This document shows, in pieces, positions 1 through 5,858 of a DNA stretch of 8,166 nt. Under the pieces are notes generated by a model that did not search any database, had not been told where the DNA came from, and saw only the letters and a program-made list of their open reading frames with translations. The position numbers and the translations under genes were made by a program. Location: assembly GCA_026710525.1 (NCBI GenBank), contig JAPOQT010000304.1, forward strand, positions 1 to 8,166. Direction: 5' to 3'. Source of the DNA: Pseudomonadota bacterium. Lineage in GTDB: Bacteria; Bdellovibrionota_B; Oligoflexia; Oligoflexales; Bin106. Positions within the stretch are counted from its first letter, which is position 1. Each line of letters starts with the position of its first letter.

Positions 1-1
1 A

Positions 2-457
2 GTTGTTTTGTTTGTCTTGAGATTTCTTTCTCTGACGCCAGAAGCTTCGAGGGCAAGTCTCGGTGACAACAAACATTCTCAGACACCGAAAGAGTCATCA
101 TTTTTTTATCATCATATTGGCTCAACCCCTGTCACTTATAGTCAAAGAAATGCCTTCCCTCTCACATCTTCGTTAAAAAAAGCTTTGAGTACACTTCCAA
201 CGAAAAGCAAGCCGGCGGAGAAATATACGGTGATGGTGGGTCACACCAAAACAGAAAAAGAAGCTAATCGTGTTCTTGATGAGCTAAATCTTGCGGGAAT
301 GCCAGCTTTTATTACCCCGGTATCACTCGAGTCTGGTCGTAAGGTGTTTCGTATTAGTATGGGACTGTTTGCTCAGCAAGAAGAAGCACGAGAGGCGAAG
401 CAAACTTTGCGTGATAGAACCTCATATAACGGTGAGGTAGCGACTTTTTCTGAGTAA
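2..457 (+). CDS. SPOR-domain protein, C-terminal part (5' end cut by window)
   Basis: The frame is open to the left edge (first complete codon at 2), so this is the C-terminal 151 residues of a longer protein. The TTG at 8 has no supporting ribosome site and is unlikely to be the true start. The first visible residues (VVLFVLRFLSL) are hydrophobic and may be the end of a membrane anchor. A polar Ser/Thr/Lys-rich linker follows to about residue 70. The last ~78 residues form a SPOR domain: a beta-strand start (EKYTVMVG), a helix rich in E/A/N (EKEANRVLDEL), a second strand ending in VFRISMGLF, and a helix with EEAREAKQTL. SPOR domains bind septal peptidoglycan stripped of stem peptides, and proteins with anchor-linker-SPOR order (FtsN, DedD) act in division. 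Which paralogue this is cannot be told, because the N-terminus and upstream neighbours are missing. It ends with TAA 3 bp before the convergent antiporter gene. Confidence 0.85.
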   Translation, partial: VVLFVLRFLSLTPEASRASLGDNKHSQTPKESSFFYHHIGSTPVTYSQRNAFPLTSSLKKALSTLPTKSKPAEKYTVMVGHTKTEKEANRVLDELNLAGMPAFITPVSLESGRKVFRISMGLFAQQEEAREAKQTLRDRTSYNGEVATFSE

Positions 458-460
458 TAC

Positions 461-2515
461 TCACACCTCTCCTATTTCAACCAGGGCAGGACCGACAGCA
501 ACAATGGTCTCAATTTGTTTTAGGTGATCGTCACTTGTGTGAAGGTAAATCGTATCATGGAGTTTCAGCATGGCTTCAGGAGTGGGCACAAAGGGGTGAC
601 TAAATTTTCTTTGGATAGCAATAATCTTAACTCCTGAAAGCCCTTCAAGGCCTAAGTCTTTGAGGGTACGACCTTCGGCGTAAGATCCCGGATGAATGGT
701 TATATTTTTCACAGACTCGCTGCCGAGATAAGGGAGAATATCAGGGAGATAGCTGGGTAAGCTCTTGTTTTGGTCAAGCCAGATTTTTTTAATGCTAATG
801 AGATGAGAAATAATAGTTTTCTGATCAATAGCATAGGAATGGAGTGTTTTGGCGAGGACCTGCAGTGTGGATTCATGCTCACTGACGACACATTCAACAG
901 CTTTAAAGTCTTTGAGTGTGTTAATGGCTCTCTCATATTCCACTCTAACGATTACTGGAATATGACTACGAATTTTCCGAGCTGCGGTAATAATATTGGC
1001 AGTAATTTCTATAGCTGGAATGGTAATAACAACACATCTTGCGCTGTCGATACCAGCAATATGAAGAATTTCTCCCCTTTGGGCGTCACCAAAAATCACG
1101 GGTAGTTTGTCTTTCTGGGCTCGCATCACCGTGGAATAATTAAGTTCAAGTGCTACATAAGAAATATCAAGGGTTGAGAGCACTTTCCCTAGTTGTCGTC
1201 CAGCTACCCCATAACCAACAATAATAGTGTGATCAAATAAATTATTATCGCCTTGTTGTTCGCTACTGTTCTGGGATAAGGTGCTCAAATGAGGAAATTG
1301 CCAGTTTTCCATAAATCTGGTGCGCTCAATGAAATAAGGAATTAATTTTTGTAAAAAGGGGGTAATGGCCATAGTAAGCACTGTTAGGGATAGGAAAAAC
1401 TGCATACTGTCACTGGAAAAATGACCTCTTCTTTCAAGTTCTTTAATAAGCACAATTGAAAACTCACCAATTTGAAATGTTAACAGTCCTACAGTTAGGC
1501 ATACGGCGTGGGAATAGCGGAGCATTCGGCCAAGGATATAAAGAATCATCGGCTTCATGATGAGGAGGAGAATAGTAGCGAGTAATAAGAGATGAAAATG
1601 GGCGACAAAGTAAGAAATATTAACCAACATCCCGACAGAGGTAAACAATAAAGCGAGAAAGGTATCTCTGAGGGGAAGAATGTCGCTGAGAGCTTGTTTC
1701 GCTAAAGGAGAGTTGGCGAAGCATAAACCAGCAATAAATGCTCCCAAAGAGAGAGAGCCAATGAGTGCTTCAGTACCAAAAGCAATCACAGCAAAGAGGA
1801 AAATCAAAACAAAGAAAAATAGTTCTTGATTTCTCGTTTTAAGGATGAAATTAAACAGGCGACCGAGGCCAAATTTGGTAAATAGAAATAATGACAGACA
1901 AGAAACAAGAAAGATAGAGAGTGTGGAGAAGTCTTTTAAGGATGGCTCGCTGCTTACAGCGGAGCCATCACCAAATAAAAAAGGAATTAACATGATCATT
2001 GGTGCAAACACAACATCTTGAGCTAAGAGTACTCCCATACTCGAATTGCCATGGGGTGTTTCTAGTTCTCTTTGTTGTTGTAGCAGTTTGAGGACAATGG
2101 CGGATGATGACAAAGACAGTACCATGCCCATCATCATACAGTGCTGCCAACTACCTAATCCAAGCCATGGAGCGACAACGGTCACCAGGCATATCACTGA
2201 CCCTATTAGGCCAAGCCCTAGGCCAATCAAAGACTTTGATAGATAACGAATTTTGATATAGGCGAACTCTAAGCCTACGGTAAACATAAGCAAAGACAGA
2301 CCTATTTCATTGATGACTTCAATGCCAGGAAAGTTTTTGACCGCTCCGAGTCCATAGGGGCCAATCACGAGTCCAGATATAATAAAGCCCACAATAGTTG
2401 GTACTTTACAGTAGCTCAGGACGGTAGCAATGAGTGCAGATAAGCCAACTATGGTGATCACCTGAATAGTTGTCTCTGTTAGATGCAATCGACTCTTCCT
2501 TAATAGATCAGTCAT
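461..2515 (-). CDS. CPA2-family monovalent cation:proton antiporter (KefB/KefC-like) with RCK domains
   Basis: This 684-aa inner-membrane transporter is expected to exchange K+ or Na+ for H+ and so affect pH and potassium balance. Residues ~15-395 form a multi-helix Na+/H+ exchanger domain. It shows the family signatures VPTIVGFIISGLVIGPYGLG (39-58), a Ser-rich helix LSLSSSAIV, the Gln-Asp pair Q166-D167 in LLAQDVV that corresponds to the conserved QD of KefB/C, and SLGAFIAGLCFA further on. Residues ~429-545 are an RCK/TrkA-N Rossmann domain starting HTIIVGYGVAG, with glycines 434, 436 and 439 for nucleotide binding. Residues ~600-675 look like a TrkA-C domain with a typical ending (MLKLHDTIYLHTSDD). 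Regulation by nucleotide or ligand binding to RCK is usual in the family. The ATG at 2515 is the only reasonable start in this frame, though no good Shine-Dalgarno is seen. The gene stands alone on its strand and diverges from the sigma-54 cluster. Ion specificity and glutathione gating cannot be read from the sequence. Confidence 0.93.
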   Translation of the reverse strand: MTDLLRKSRLHLTETTIQVITIVGLSALIATVLSYCKVPTIVGFIISGLVIGPYGLGAVKNFPGIEVINEIGLSLLMFTVGLEFAYIKIRYLSKSLIGLGLGLIGSVICLVTVVAPWLGLGSWQHCMMMGMVLSLSSSAIVLKLLQQQRELETPHGNSSMGVLLAQDVVFAPMIMLIPFLFGDGSAVSSEPSLKDFSTLSIFLVSCLSLFLFTKFGLGRLFNFILKTRNQELFFFVLIFLFAVIAFGTEALIGSLSLGAFIAGLCFANSPLAKQALSDILPLRDTFLALLFTSVGMLVNISYFVAHFHLLLLATILLLIMKPMILYILGRMLRYSHAVCLTVGLLTFQIGEFSIVLIKELERRGHFSSDSMQFFLSLTVLTMAITPFLQKLIPYFIERTRFMENWQFPHLSTLSQNSSEQQGDNNLFDHTIIVGYGVAGRQLGKVLSTLDISYVALELNYSTVMRAQKDKLPVIFGDAQRGEILHIAGIDSARCVVITIPAIEITANIITAARKIRSHIPVIVRVEYERAINTLKDFKAVECVVSEHESTLQVLAKTLHSYAIDQKTIISHLISIKKIWLDQNKSLPSYLPDILPYLGSESVKNITIHPGSYAEGRTLKDLGLEGLSGVKIIAIQRKFSHPFVPTPEAMLKLHDTIYLHTSDDHLKQIETIVAVGPALVEIGEV

Positions 2516-2525
2516 GGTACATTTG

Positions 2526-2586
2526 GATACGCGATATATGTATCACAGGATACCACAGTCTTGATTTTTTATGATGCTTTCATCAT
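2526..2586. promoter_or_regulatory. Cluster of short dyads in the divergent intergenic region (candidate operator/UAS)
   Basis: Seen directly: GATAC at 2526-2530, GTATC at 2540-2544 and GATAC at 2549-2553, the last two forming the dyad GTATC-ACAG-GATAC. About 17 bp further on lies a second perfect dyad, ATGATG-CTTT-CATCAT (2571-2586). The second dyad is about 38 bp upstream of the -24 element of the sigma-54 promoter, within the range where bacterial enhancer-binding proteins sit. The GATAC sites are 11-38 bp upstream of the antiporter start and could act on that gene instead. The binding protein is unknown. Short dyads of this size can arise by chance, so this is only a candidate. Confidence 0.35.
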
Positions 2587-2623
2587 GCCTATTATGTGAA
2601 AAAACTCATCCTTGAATCTGGGA

Positions 2624-2639
2624 TGGCACGATATTTGCA
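2624..2639 (+). promoter_or_regulatory. Sigma-54 (RpoN) -24/-12 promoter
   Basis: The sequence TGGCACGATATTTGCA matches the sigma-54 consensus TGGCAC-N5-TTGCA at every defined position, with GG (2625-2626) and GC (2637-2638) separated by exactly 10 bases. The predicted transcription start is near 2650. That leaves a leader of about 100 nt before the 56-aa gene at 2751. Sigma-54 promoters need an AAA+ enhancer-binding activator, and none is encoded in this window. The match also argues against translation starting at the upstream TTG at 2643, which would lie before the transcript begins. Confidence 0.85.
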
Positions 2640-2656
2640 GACTTGTCACTCAAAGG

Positions 2657-2680
2657 TGTAACTCCTGTGAGGTTGTTACA
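2657..2680 (+). promoter_or_regulatory. Hairpin at the 5' end of the predicted sigma-54 transcript
   Basis: The arms TGTAAC (2657-2662) and GTTACA (2675-2680) are perfectly complementary. Inside them CCT (2664-2666) pairs with AGG (2670-2672) around a GTG loop, giving a 9-bp stem with a small internal bulge. It starts about 7 nt after the predicted transcription start. It has no T-run after it, so it is not an intrinsic terminator. It could protect the 5' end of the mRNA or be a DNA dyad bound by a protein. Confidence 0.4.
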
Positions 2681-2750
2681 TCGTACGGAAATATCAAGTA
2701 AACTGTTGTACCAGTGTTACCATCCAAAATCGCAAAATCGGGAGTTCCCC

Positions 2751-2921
2751 ATGTTTACCAAAAAAATGATTACTCAGATGATTTTTTCTGTATTAGGTCT
2801 ATGTTTTATGATCTATTTCTTGTCGGAACAAGCATTGAAAGAGTTGAGTCTTGATGATATCCAGAGGCATCAAAAACAAGAATCTACCCACGATGATTAT
2901 CAGTTTACCAATATGATATGA
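2751..2921 (+). CDS. Small single-pass membrane protein, 56 aa, unknown function
   Basis: I do not recognise a family. The ATG at 2751 is chosen because GGAG at 2741-2744 sits 6 nt upstream and because the sigma-54 start near 2650 rules out the in-frame TTG at 2643. The product has two lysines (K4, K5), then a hydrophobic segment at about 6-24 (ITQMIFSVLGLCFMIYFL), then a charged tail of ~30 residues ending THDDYQFTNMI. The topology fits an N-in membrane anchor with a short periplasmic tail. Residues 49-52 read DYQF, and the next gene has the same four residues at 50-53. The two genes share 14 identical bases there (2893-2906 and 3156-3169), so the two N-termini may be related. It is the first gene behind the sigma-54 promoter, and 89 bp separate it from the next gene with no terminator visible. 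Confidence 0.65.
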   Translation: MFTKKMITQMIFSVLGLCFMIYFLSEQALKELSLDDIQRHQKQESTHDDYQFTNMI

Positions 2922-3010
2922 CCGGCGTTTATATCGTTCATATGTCGTTCACCAGTTTGTCATAAGCGTAACATTTATTAATTACTTTAATTACTGACGG
3001 AGATGAAGAT

Positions 3011-3526
3011 ATGCTAATGTTTTTGAGAAGAGCTGTTATTATTAATGGTATTGCTATTACTCTGGGACTTGTTTTTAGCTTTACTGTTCTCAATTTCCAT
3101 GCTGTTGATTTATTTGCATTTTCTGGCTCTGACGATGGTGTGGATGTTGATAATAATGATTATCAGTTTCTCACCACAGATTCAGAAGAATTAAAACAAG
3201 AAAAAGCCAAAATTGACCAGTATAACAGTATGGATGCCAAGAGTTTTACGACTAAAAAGGTGCCGGTATCCCAGATATATAAGACCACAAAAAAATATGT
3301 TGATATTGATGCCGAGCTTGATAAGTATTACCTTGAAGAGGAACGTAAGGAGCAGGTAAAAGAAAAAGCTTATAGGGAATACGAAAAAAGACGTTATGCT
3401 TACTATCAGCAGTATTTGAAGAATAAAGCAAAATTATTGAAAGCAGTTGAAGAAGAAATTGCGACAAAAATCAATCCATACACGATTTCATCCGATGATG
3501 TAAAACCAGCTAGCCTCGATGAGTAA
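3011..3526 (+). CDS. Membrane-anchored Lys/Tyr-rich helical protein, 171 aa, unknown function
   Basis: I do not recognise a family. An N-terminal basic stretch (R6, R7) is followed by a hydrophobic segment at about 8-35, which could be a transmembrane anchor or an uncleaved signal; no clear AxA cleavage site is seen. An acidic Asp-rich linker (41-50) leads into DYQF (50-53). From about 95 to 150 the chain is strongly charged and rich in K, E and Y (for example LEEERKEQVKEKAYREYEKR), which predicts a long helix or coiled coil, probably outside the inner membrane. GGAG at 2999-3002 lies 8 nt before the ATG at 3011. A second ATG at 3017 is possible and would drop two residues. The position between a small membrane protein and a lipoprotein suggests an envelope-spanning role, but that is inference from layout only. 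Confidence 0.75.
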   Translation: MLMFLRRAVIINGIAITLGLVFSFTVLNFHAVDLFAFSGSDDGVDVDNNDYQFLTTDSEELKQEKAKIDQYNSMDAKSFTTKKVPVSQIYKTTKKYVDIDAELDKYYLEEERKEQVKEKAYREYEKRRYAYYQQYLKNKAKLLKAVEEEIATKINPYTISSDDVKPASLDE

Positions 3527-3680
3527 TCATTGCTACGAGAGTGATCTAAACTTGAGAAAAATCGTATTAACATTTTGCCCCTCAGAGATGGGGGTGTGGA
3601 TTGAAATAAATAAATATTATTGTCACATCATGCCACTTAGATAACCTAGGCTAGCAGTGGGTGTAATAAATGGGAGTTAT

Positions 3681-4502
3681 ATGACTATACTGAACCTTTT
3701 AGTACTACTGACTCCTTTGTTAGTTATGGGCTGTAAAAATTATCAGCCCACACAAGCCTTAAAGCAGAGTTCTTCAGAGAATCAAACTGCTCGAAAAAAG
3801 CCAGCCTGTCCTGAAGGACATGTCCAGATACCCATTGGTAAATGTATTGACCTTCAGGAGAAAATAACGGATGACGTGGTTAAAAAAACAGCCAAACAAC
3901 AAGAAGAAAAAAAAGATAGTGATCAAGACGAAGAAGGGGAACAGGGTGATCATGATAGCCATAATAATGAATATCAAGTTTCTCAAGAAACAAGTATTAC
4001 CTTTGATGGTGATGAATTTTTGTTACATGATCCTTTGTTTGCAGCATTTGCCACATTGACATATCCACTACCAGTCACCATGATTGTGACTGGTAAAAAA
4101 GATCAGAAGAAGAAGTCTGTTAAGAAAAAATTTCAGACTTACTTGTCATACCAGGAGAATTATCCTAGGGCCTATCTGGGTTTACATTACTTTGATAAAG
4201 AGAGTCGTGGTTTTGAACCGCAACCAGAACATCCTTTTTTTGACCATCTAGCAAGTTTGATGACCACTGGTCATACTAAGGTGGCGGTGACCATCGTTTA
4301 CCGTCCGTCAGATGGTGACGTGATCAAACAAGGACTTGATCATCAGTCGGTTCGAGCCCTTATTTATAGCTATATGCAACATATTTCAGATGAGATCTTA
4401 GTGAATCAATTACTCTCTGTTTTTGCTTCCTCATCAGATCAAGATACCGTAAAAATTACTCAAGATTTTAAAGATTTGCTGCGAAAAATTAGTAACTACT
4501 AG
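3681..4502 (+). CDS. Predicted outer-membrane lipoprotein, 273 aa, unknown function
   Basis: The start at 3681 is preferred over the GTG at 3657 because it is preceded by GGGAG (3672-3676) and gives a compact lipoprotein signal: a hydrophobic stretch and the lipobox LVMGC with Cys at 18. Lys at +2 is not the Asp that retains lipoproteins in the inner membrane, so outer-membrane sorting is expected. A Ser/Gln/Lys-rich linker follows, then two cysteines (C43, C55) that could form a disulfide loop. Residues ~65-95 are a very charged low-complexity stretch of K, E, D and Q. Then comes NNEYQV (95-100) and a globular part of ~170 residues with alternating beta-like segments (PLPVTMIVTG, VAVTIVYRP) and two C-terminal helices. 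I recognise no family in this part. The coding sequence contains runs of 7 and 8 adenines (3882-3888, 3907-3914). It lies 154 bp after the preceding gene. Confidence 0.75.
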   Translation: MTILNLLVLLTPLLVMGCKNYQPTQALKQSSSENQTARKKPACPEGHVQIPIGKCIDLQEKITDDVVKKTAKQQEEKKDSDQDEEGEQGDHDSHNNEYQVSQETSITFDGDEFLLHDPLFAAFATLTYPLPVTMIVTGKKDQKKKSVKKKFQTYLSYQENYPRAYLGLHYFDKESRGFEPQPEHPFFDHLASLMTTGHTKVAVTIVYRPSDGDVIKQGLDHQSVRALIYSYMQHISDEILVNQLLSVFASSSDQDTVKITQDFKDLLRKISNY

Positions 4503-4676
4503 ATGTGGATAAGGCACCTATTTCCTGCCTAATTCCTGAATTATTAAAGTAAAGTGGGTTATGAGATGCCTGACACTAGTGAGTGACTATCAGGTTAGGG
4601 TCGGAAAAGTGTTGTAAGTCAGATAGTGCCTTGTGTGAAGCGGTTTAATTAAAAATAAAAAAATAAGGTGAGGCTT

Positions 4677-5513
4677 ATGGGTTTTCTCGATGCTGCCGTT
4701 TCGATAGCACAGCAGTCAGGTGATTTGCTGAAGGAGCGATTTGGTCATCAGGTATCTTTTCGCTTGAAGGCAGATAAAACCTATGTCAGTGAAGCTGATA
4801 TGGCAAGCCACGAGTTAATTAAGCAGCAGATTCGCAAGCATTTTCCAAGCCATCATATTTTGAGTGAAGAAGACTCAAGTTATGAACGCTTATCAGGTGG
4901 TGATGTTGATCAGCTCCAAAACGAGTATTTATGGGTGGTGGATCCTCTTGATGGCACTTCTAATTTTATTCACCATATTCCCTATTTTGCTGTGTCAATA
5001 GCTTGCCTTAACATGCTTGGCAGTGGACACTATGAGTGTTTAGTGGGTGTGACCTATAATCCTATAACGAAGGAACTATATTATGGTGAAAAAGGTCATG
5101 GGGTTTGGAAAAAATCGAATAACCATAACTATGGTGAAGCTAAAACTACCAGGCTAGATGCCATGAAGCCTTGTGATTTGCATGAGGCGTTTGTCGCTTG
5201 TGGTTTTCATGGTGACGCAGATAGCCCTGGATATGAAAAACAATATACTTCTTTAATTAAGGCCACAGAAAGCAGTCGTCGACTCGGTGCTGCTGCCCTT
5301 GATACAGCTCGGGTTTCTGAGGGAATATTCCATTTATTTTTTGATCCCCATGTTAAAATTTGGGATTATGTCGCTGGTTCCTTGTTTGTGGAAGAGCTAG
5401 GCGGTATCTCAGTGCCTTTTTCGGTTCAAGAAAACCTTATTCGCAGCGTTCATCAGTCGGGTGTGATTTGCGGCCATCCTCATGTTGTTACTGAAGCTTT
5501 GAAGCTGATATAA
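4677..5513 (+). CDS. Inositol-monophosphatase-family phosphatase
   Basis: This 278-aa cytoplasmic Mg2+-dependent phosphatase belongs to the family that includes SuhB/IMPase and CysQ. The metal-binding motifs are all present: SEEDS with E64/E65, the signature WVVDPLDGTSNF (87-97) with D89, D92 and T94, and the C-terminal KIWDYVAGSLFVEELGG (227-243) with W229 and D230. The DGTSNF form is typical of inositol-phosphate-type members rather than the DGTKEF form of CysQ. The substrate (inositol-1-phosphate or another sugar phosphate) cannot be settled. Length is close to the usual ~265 residues. The ATG at 4677 is preferred over the in-frame GTG at 4668, because AAGGTGAGG at 4665-4673 is a good ribosome site for the ATG and overlaps the GTG. 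The gap of 174 bp upstream suggests its own transcription unit. SuhB has an additional role in rRNA antitermination in E. coli, but nothing here tests that. Confidence 0.93.
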   Translation: MGFLDAAVSIAQQSGDLLKERFGHQVSFRLKADKTYVSEADMASHELIKQQIRKHFPSHHILSEEDSSYERLSGGDVDQLQNEYLWVVDPLDGTSNFIHHIPYFAVSIACLNMLGSGHYECLVGVTYNPITKELYYGEKGHGVWKKSNNHNYGEAKTTRLDAMKPCDLHEAFVACGFHGDADSPGYEKQYTSLIKATESSRRLGAAALDTARVSEGIFHLFFDPHVKIWDYVAGSLFVEELGGISVPFSVQENLIRSVHQSGVICGHPHVVTEALKLI

Positions 5514-5858
5514 AGTCTTGGCATAATACCATTCCATAGCCATGATCTTTGCCTAGTTCAGAGTGATAACTCCTTGGACTTTCAGAAAATGACGAGACGT
5601 GAGTCAGTGATCTATTAGGAGCAATATGATAGTCAGCACTACTTTTATTTCATTGACTCAAGCAATGAAAGCGGCTATTTGAGAAGAATAAAAGAATAGG
5701 GTTGCCTTAGATAGATATCAAGGGTTAGGTAATAGTTGTAATTTTGGTGGATCTTAGTTACCATTATTCTGTGTGACCATTGTTTAGTAACCACTGGTAA
5801 AACCAGATGGTAATGTAACGTAACTTGCCCAATGTATTTTTTATACAGGAGTGACCTT
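5514..5858. other. 345-bp intergenic region with GTAAC repeats and a small hairpin
   Basis: No large gene is present. Near the right end are GTAAC at 5787-5791, 5815-5819 and 5820-5824 (the last two in tandem, preceded by GTAAT at 5810-5814), and the reverse form GTTAC at 5757-5761. A 7-bp inverted pair TTACCAT (5758-5764) and ATGGTAA (5807-5813) encloses the hairpin CTGGT-AAA-ACCAG (5794-5806). This may be an operator for the downstream AAA-like gene. I could not assign a convincing sigma-70 -35/-10 pair. No intrinsic terminator is visible after the phosphatase gene. Confidence 0.35.
5626..5682 (+). CDS. Possible 18-aa leader-type ORF (weak)
   Basis: An ATG at 5626 opens an 18-codon frame (MIVSTTFISLTQAMKAAI) ending in TGA. 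AGGAG at 5617-5621 is a strong ribosome-binding sequence with a short 4-nt spacer. There is no run of one amino acid that would point to classical attenuation, and no terminator hairpin follows. A frame this short occurs often by chance, so the ribosome site is the only real support. Confidence 0.15.
   Translation: MIVSTTFISLTQAMKAAI

Noticed and set aside
770..1105. 111-codon plus-strand frame inside the antiporter gene
   Set aside because: It is antisense to the conserved RCK coding region, with an implausible Asn/Ser-rich composition and no family resemblance. The same applies to the other frames within 709-936 and 1968-2246.
2643..2750. N-terminal extension of the 56-aa protein from the TTG at 2643
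   Set aside because: The predicted sigma-54 transcript starts near 2650, after this TTG, and the ATG at 2751 has its own GGAG site. The extra 36 residues show no signal or membrane character that would make sense before the transmembrane segment.
3578..3598. CCCC...GGGG hairpin after the 171-aa gene as a terminator
   Set aside because: Only four pairs form before mismatches and no T-run follows on either strand.
4513..4528. GGCACCTATTTCCTGC, resembling a second sigma-54 promoter before the phosphatase gene
   Set aside because: GG and GC are separated by 12 bases rather than 10, which sigma-54 does not tolerate well. AGGCA/TGCCT in the same place also forms only a 5-bp stem without a T-run, so it is not called as a terminator either.
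4561..4617. 18-codon frame containing SDYQV, echoing the motif of the three upstream proteins
   Set aside because: There is no proper ribosome site (only GGG two bases before the ATG) and no membrane segment. The motif match is probably chance, though it can be rechecked if the motif proves real.
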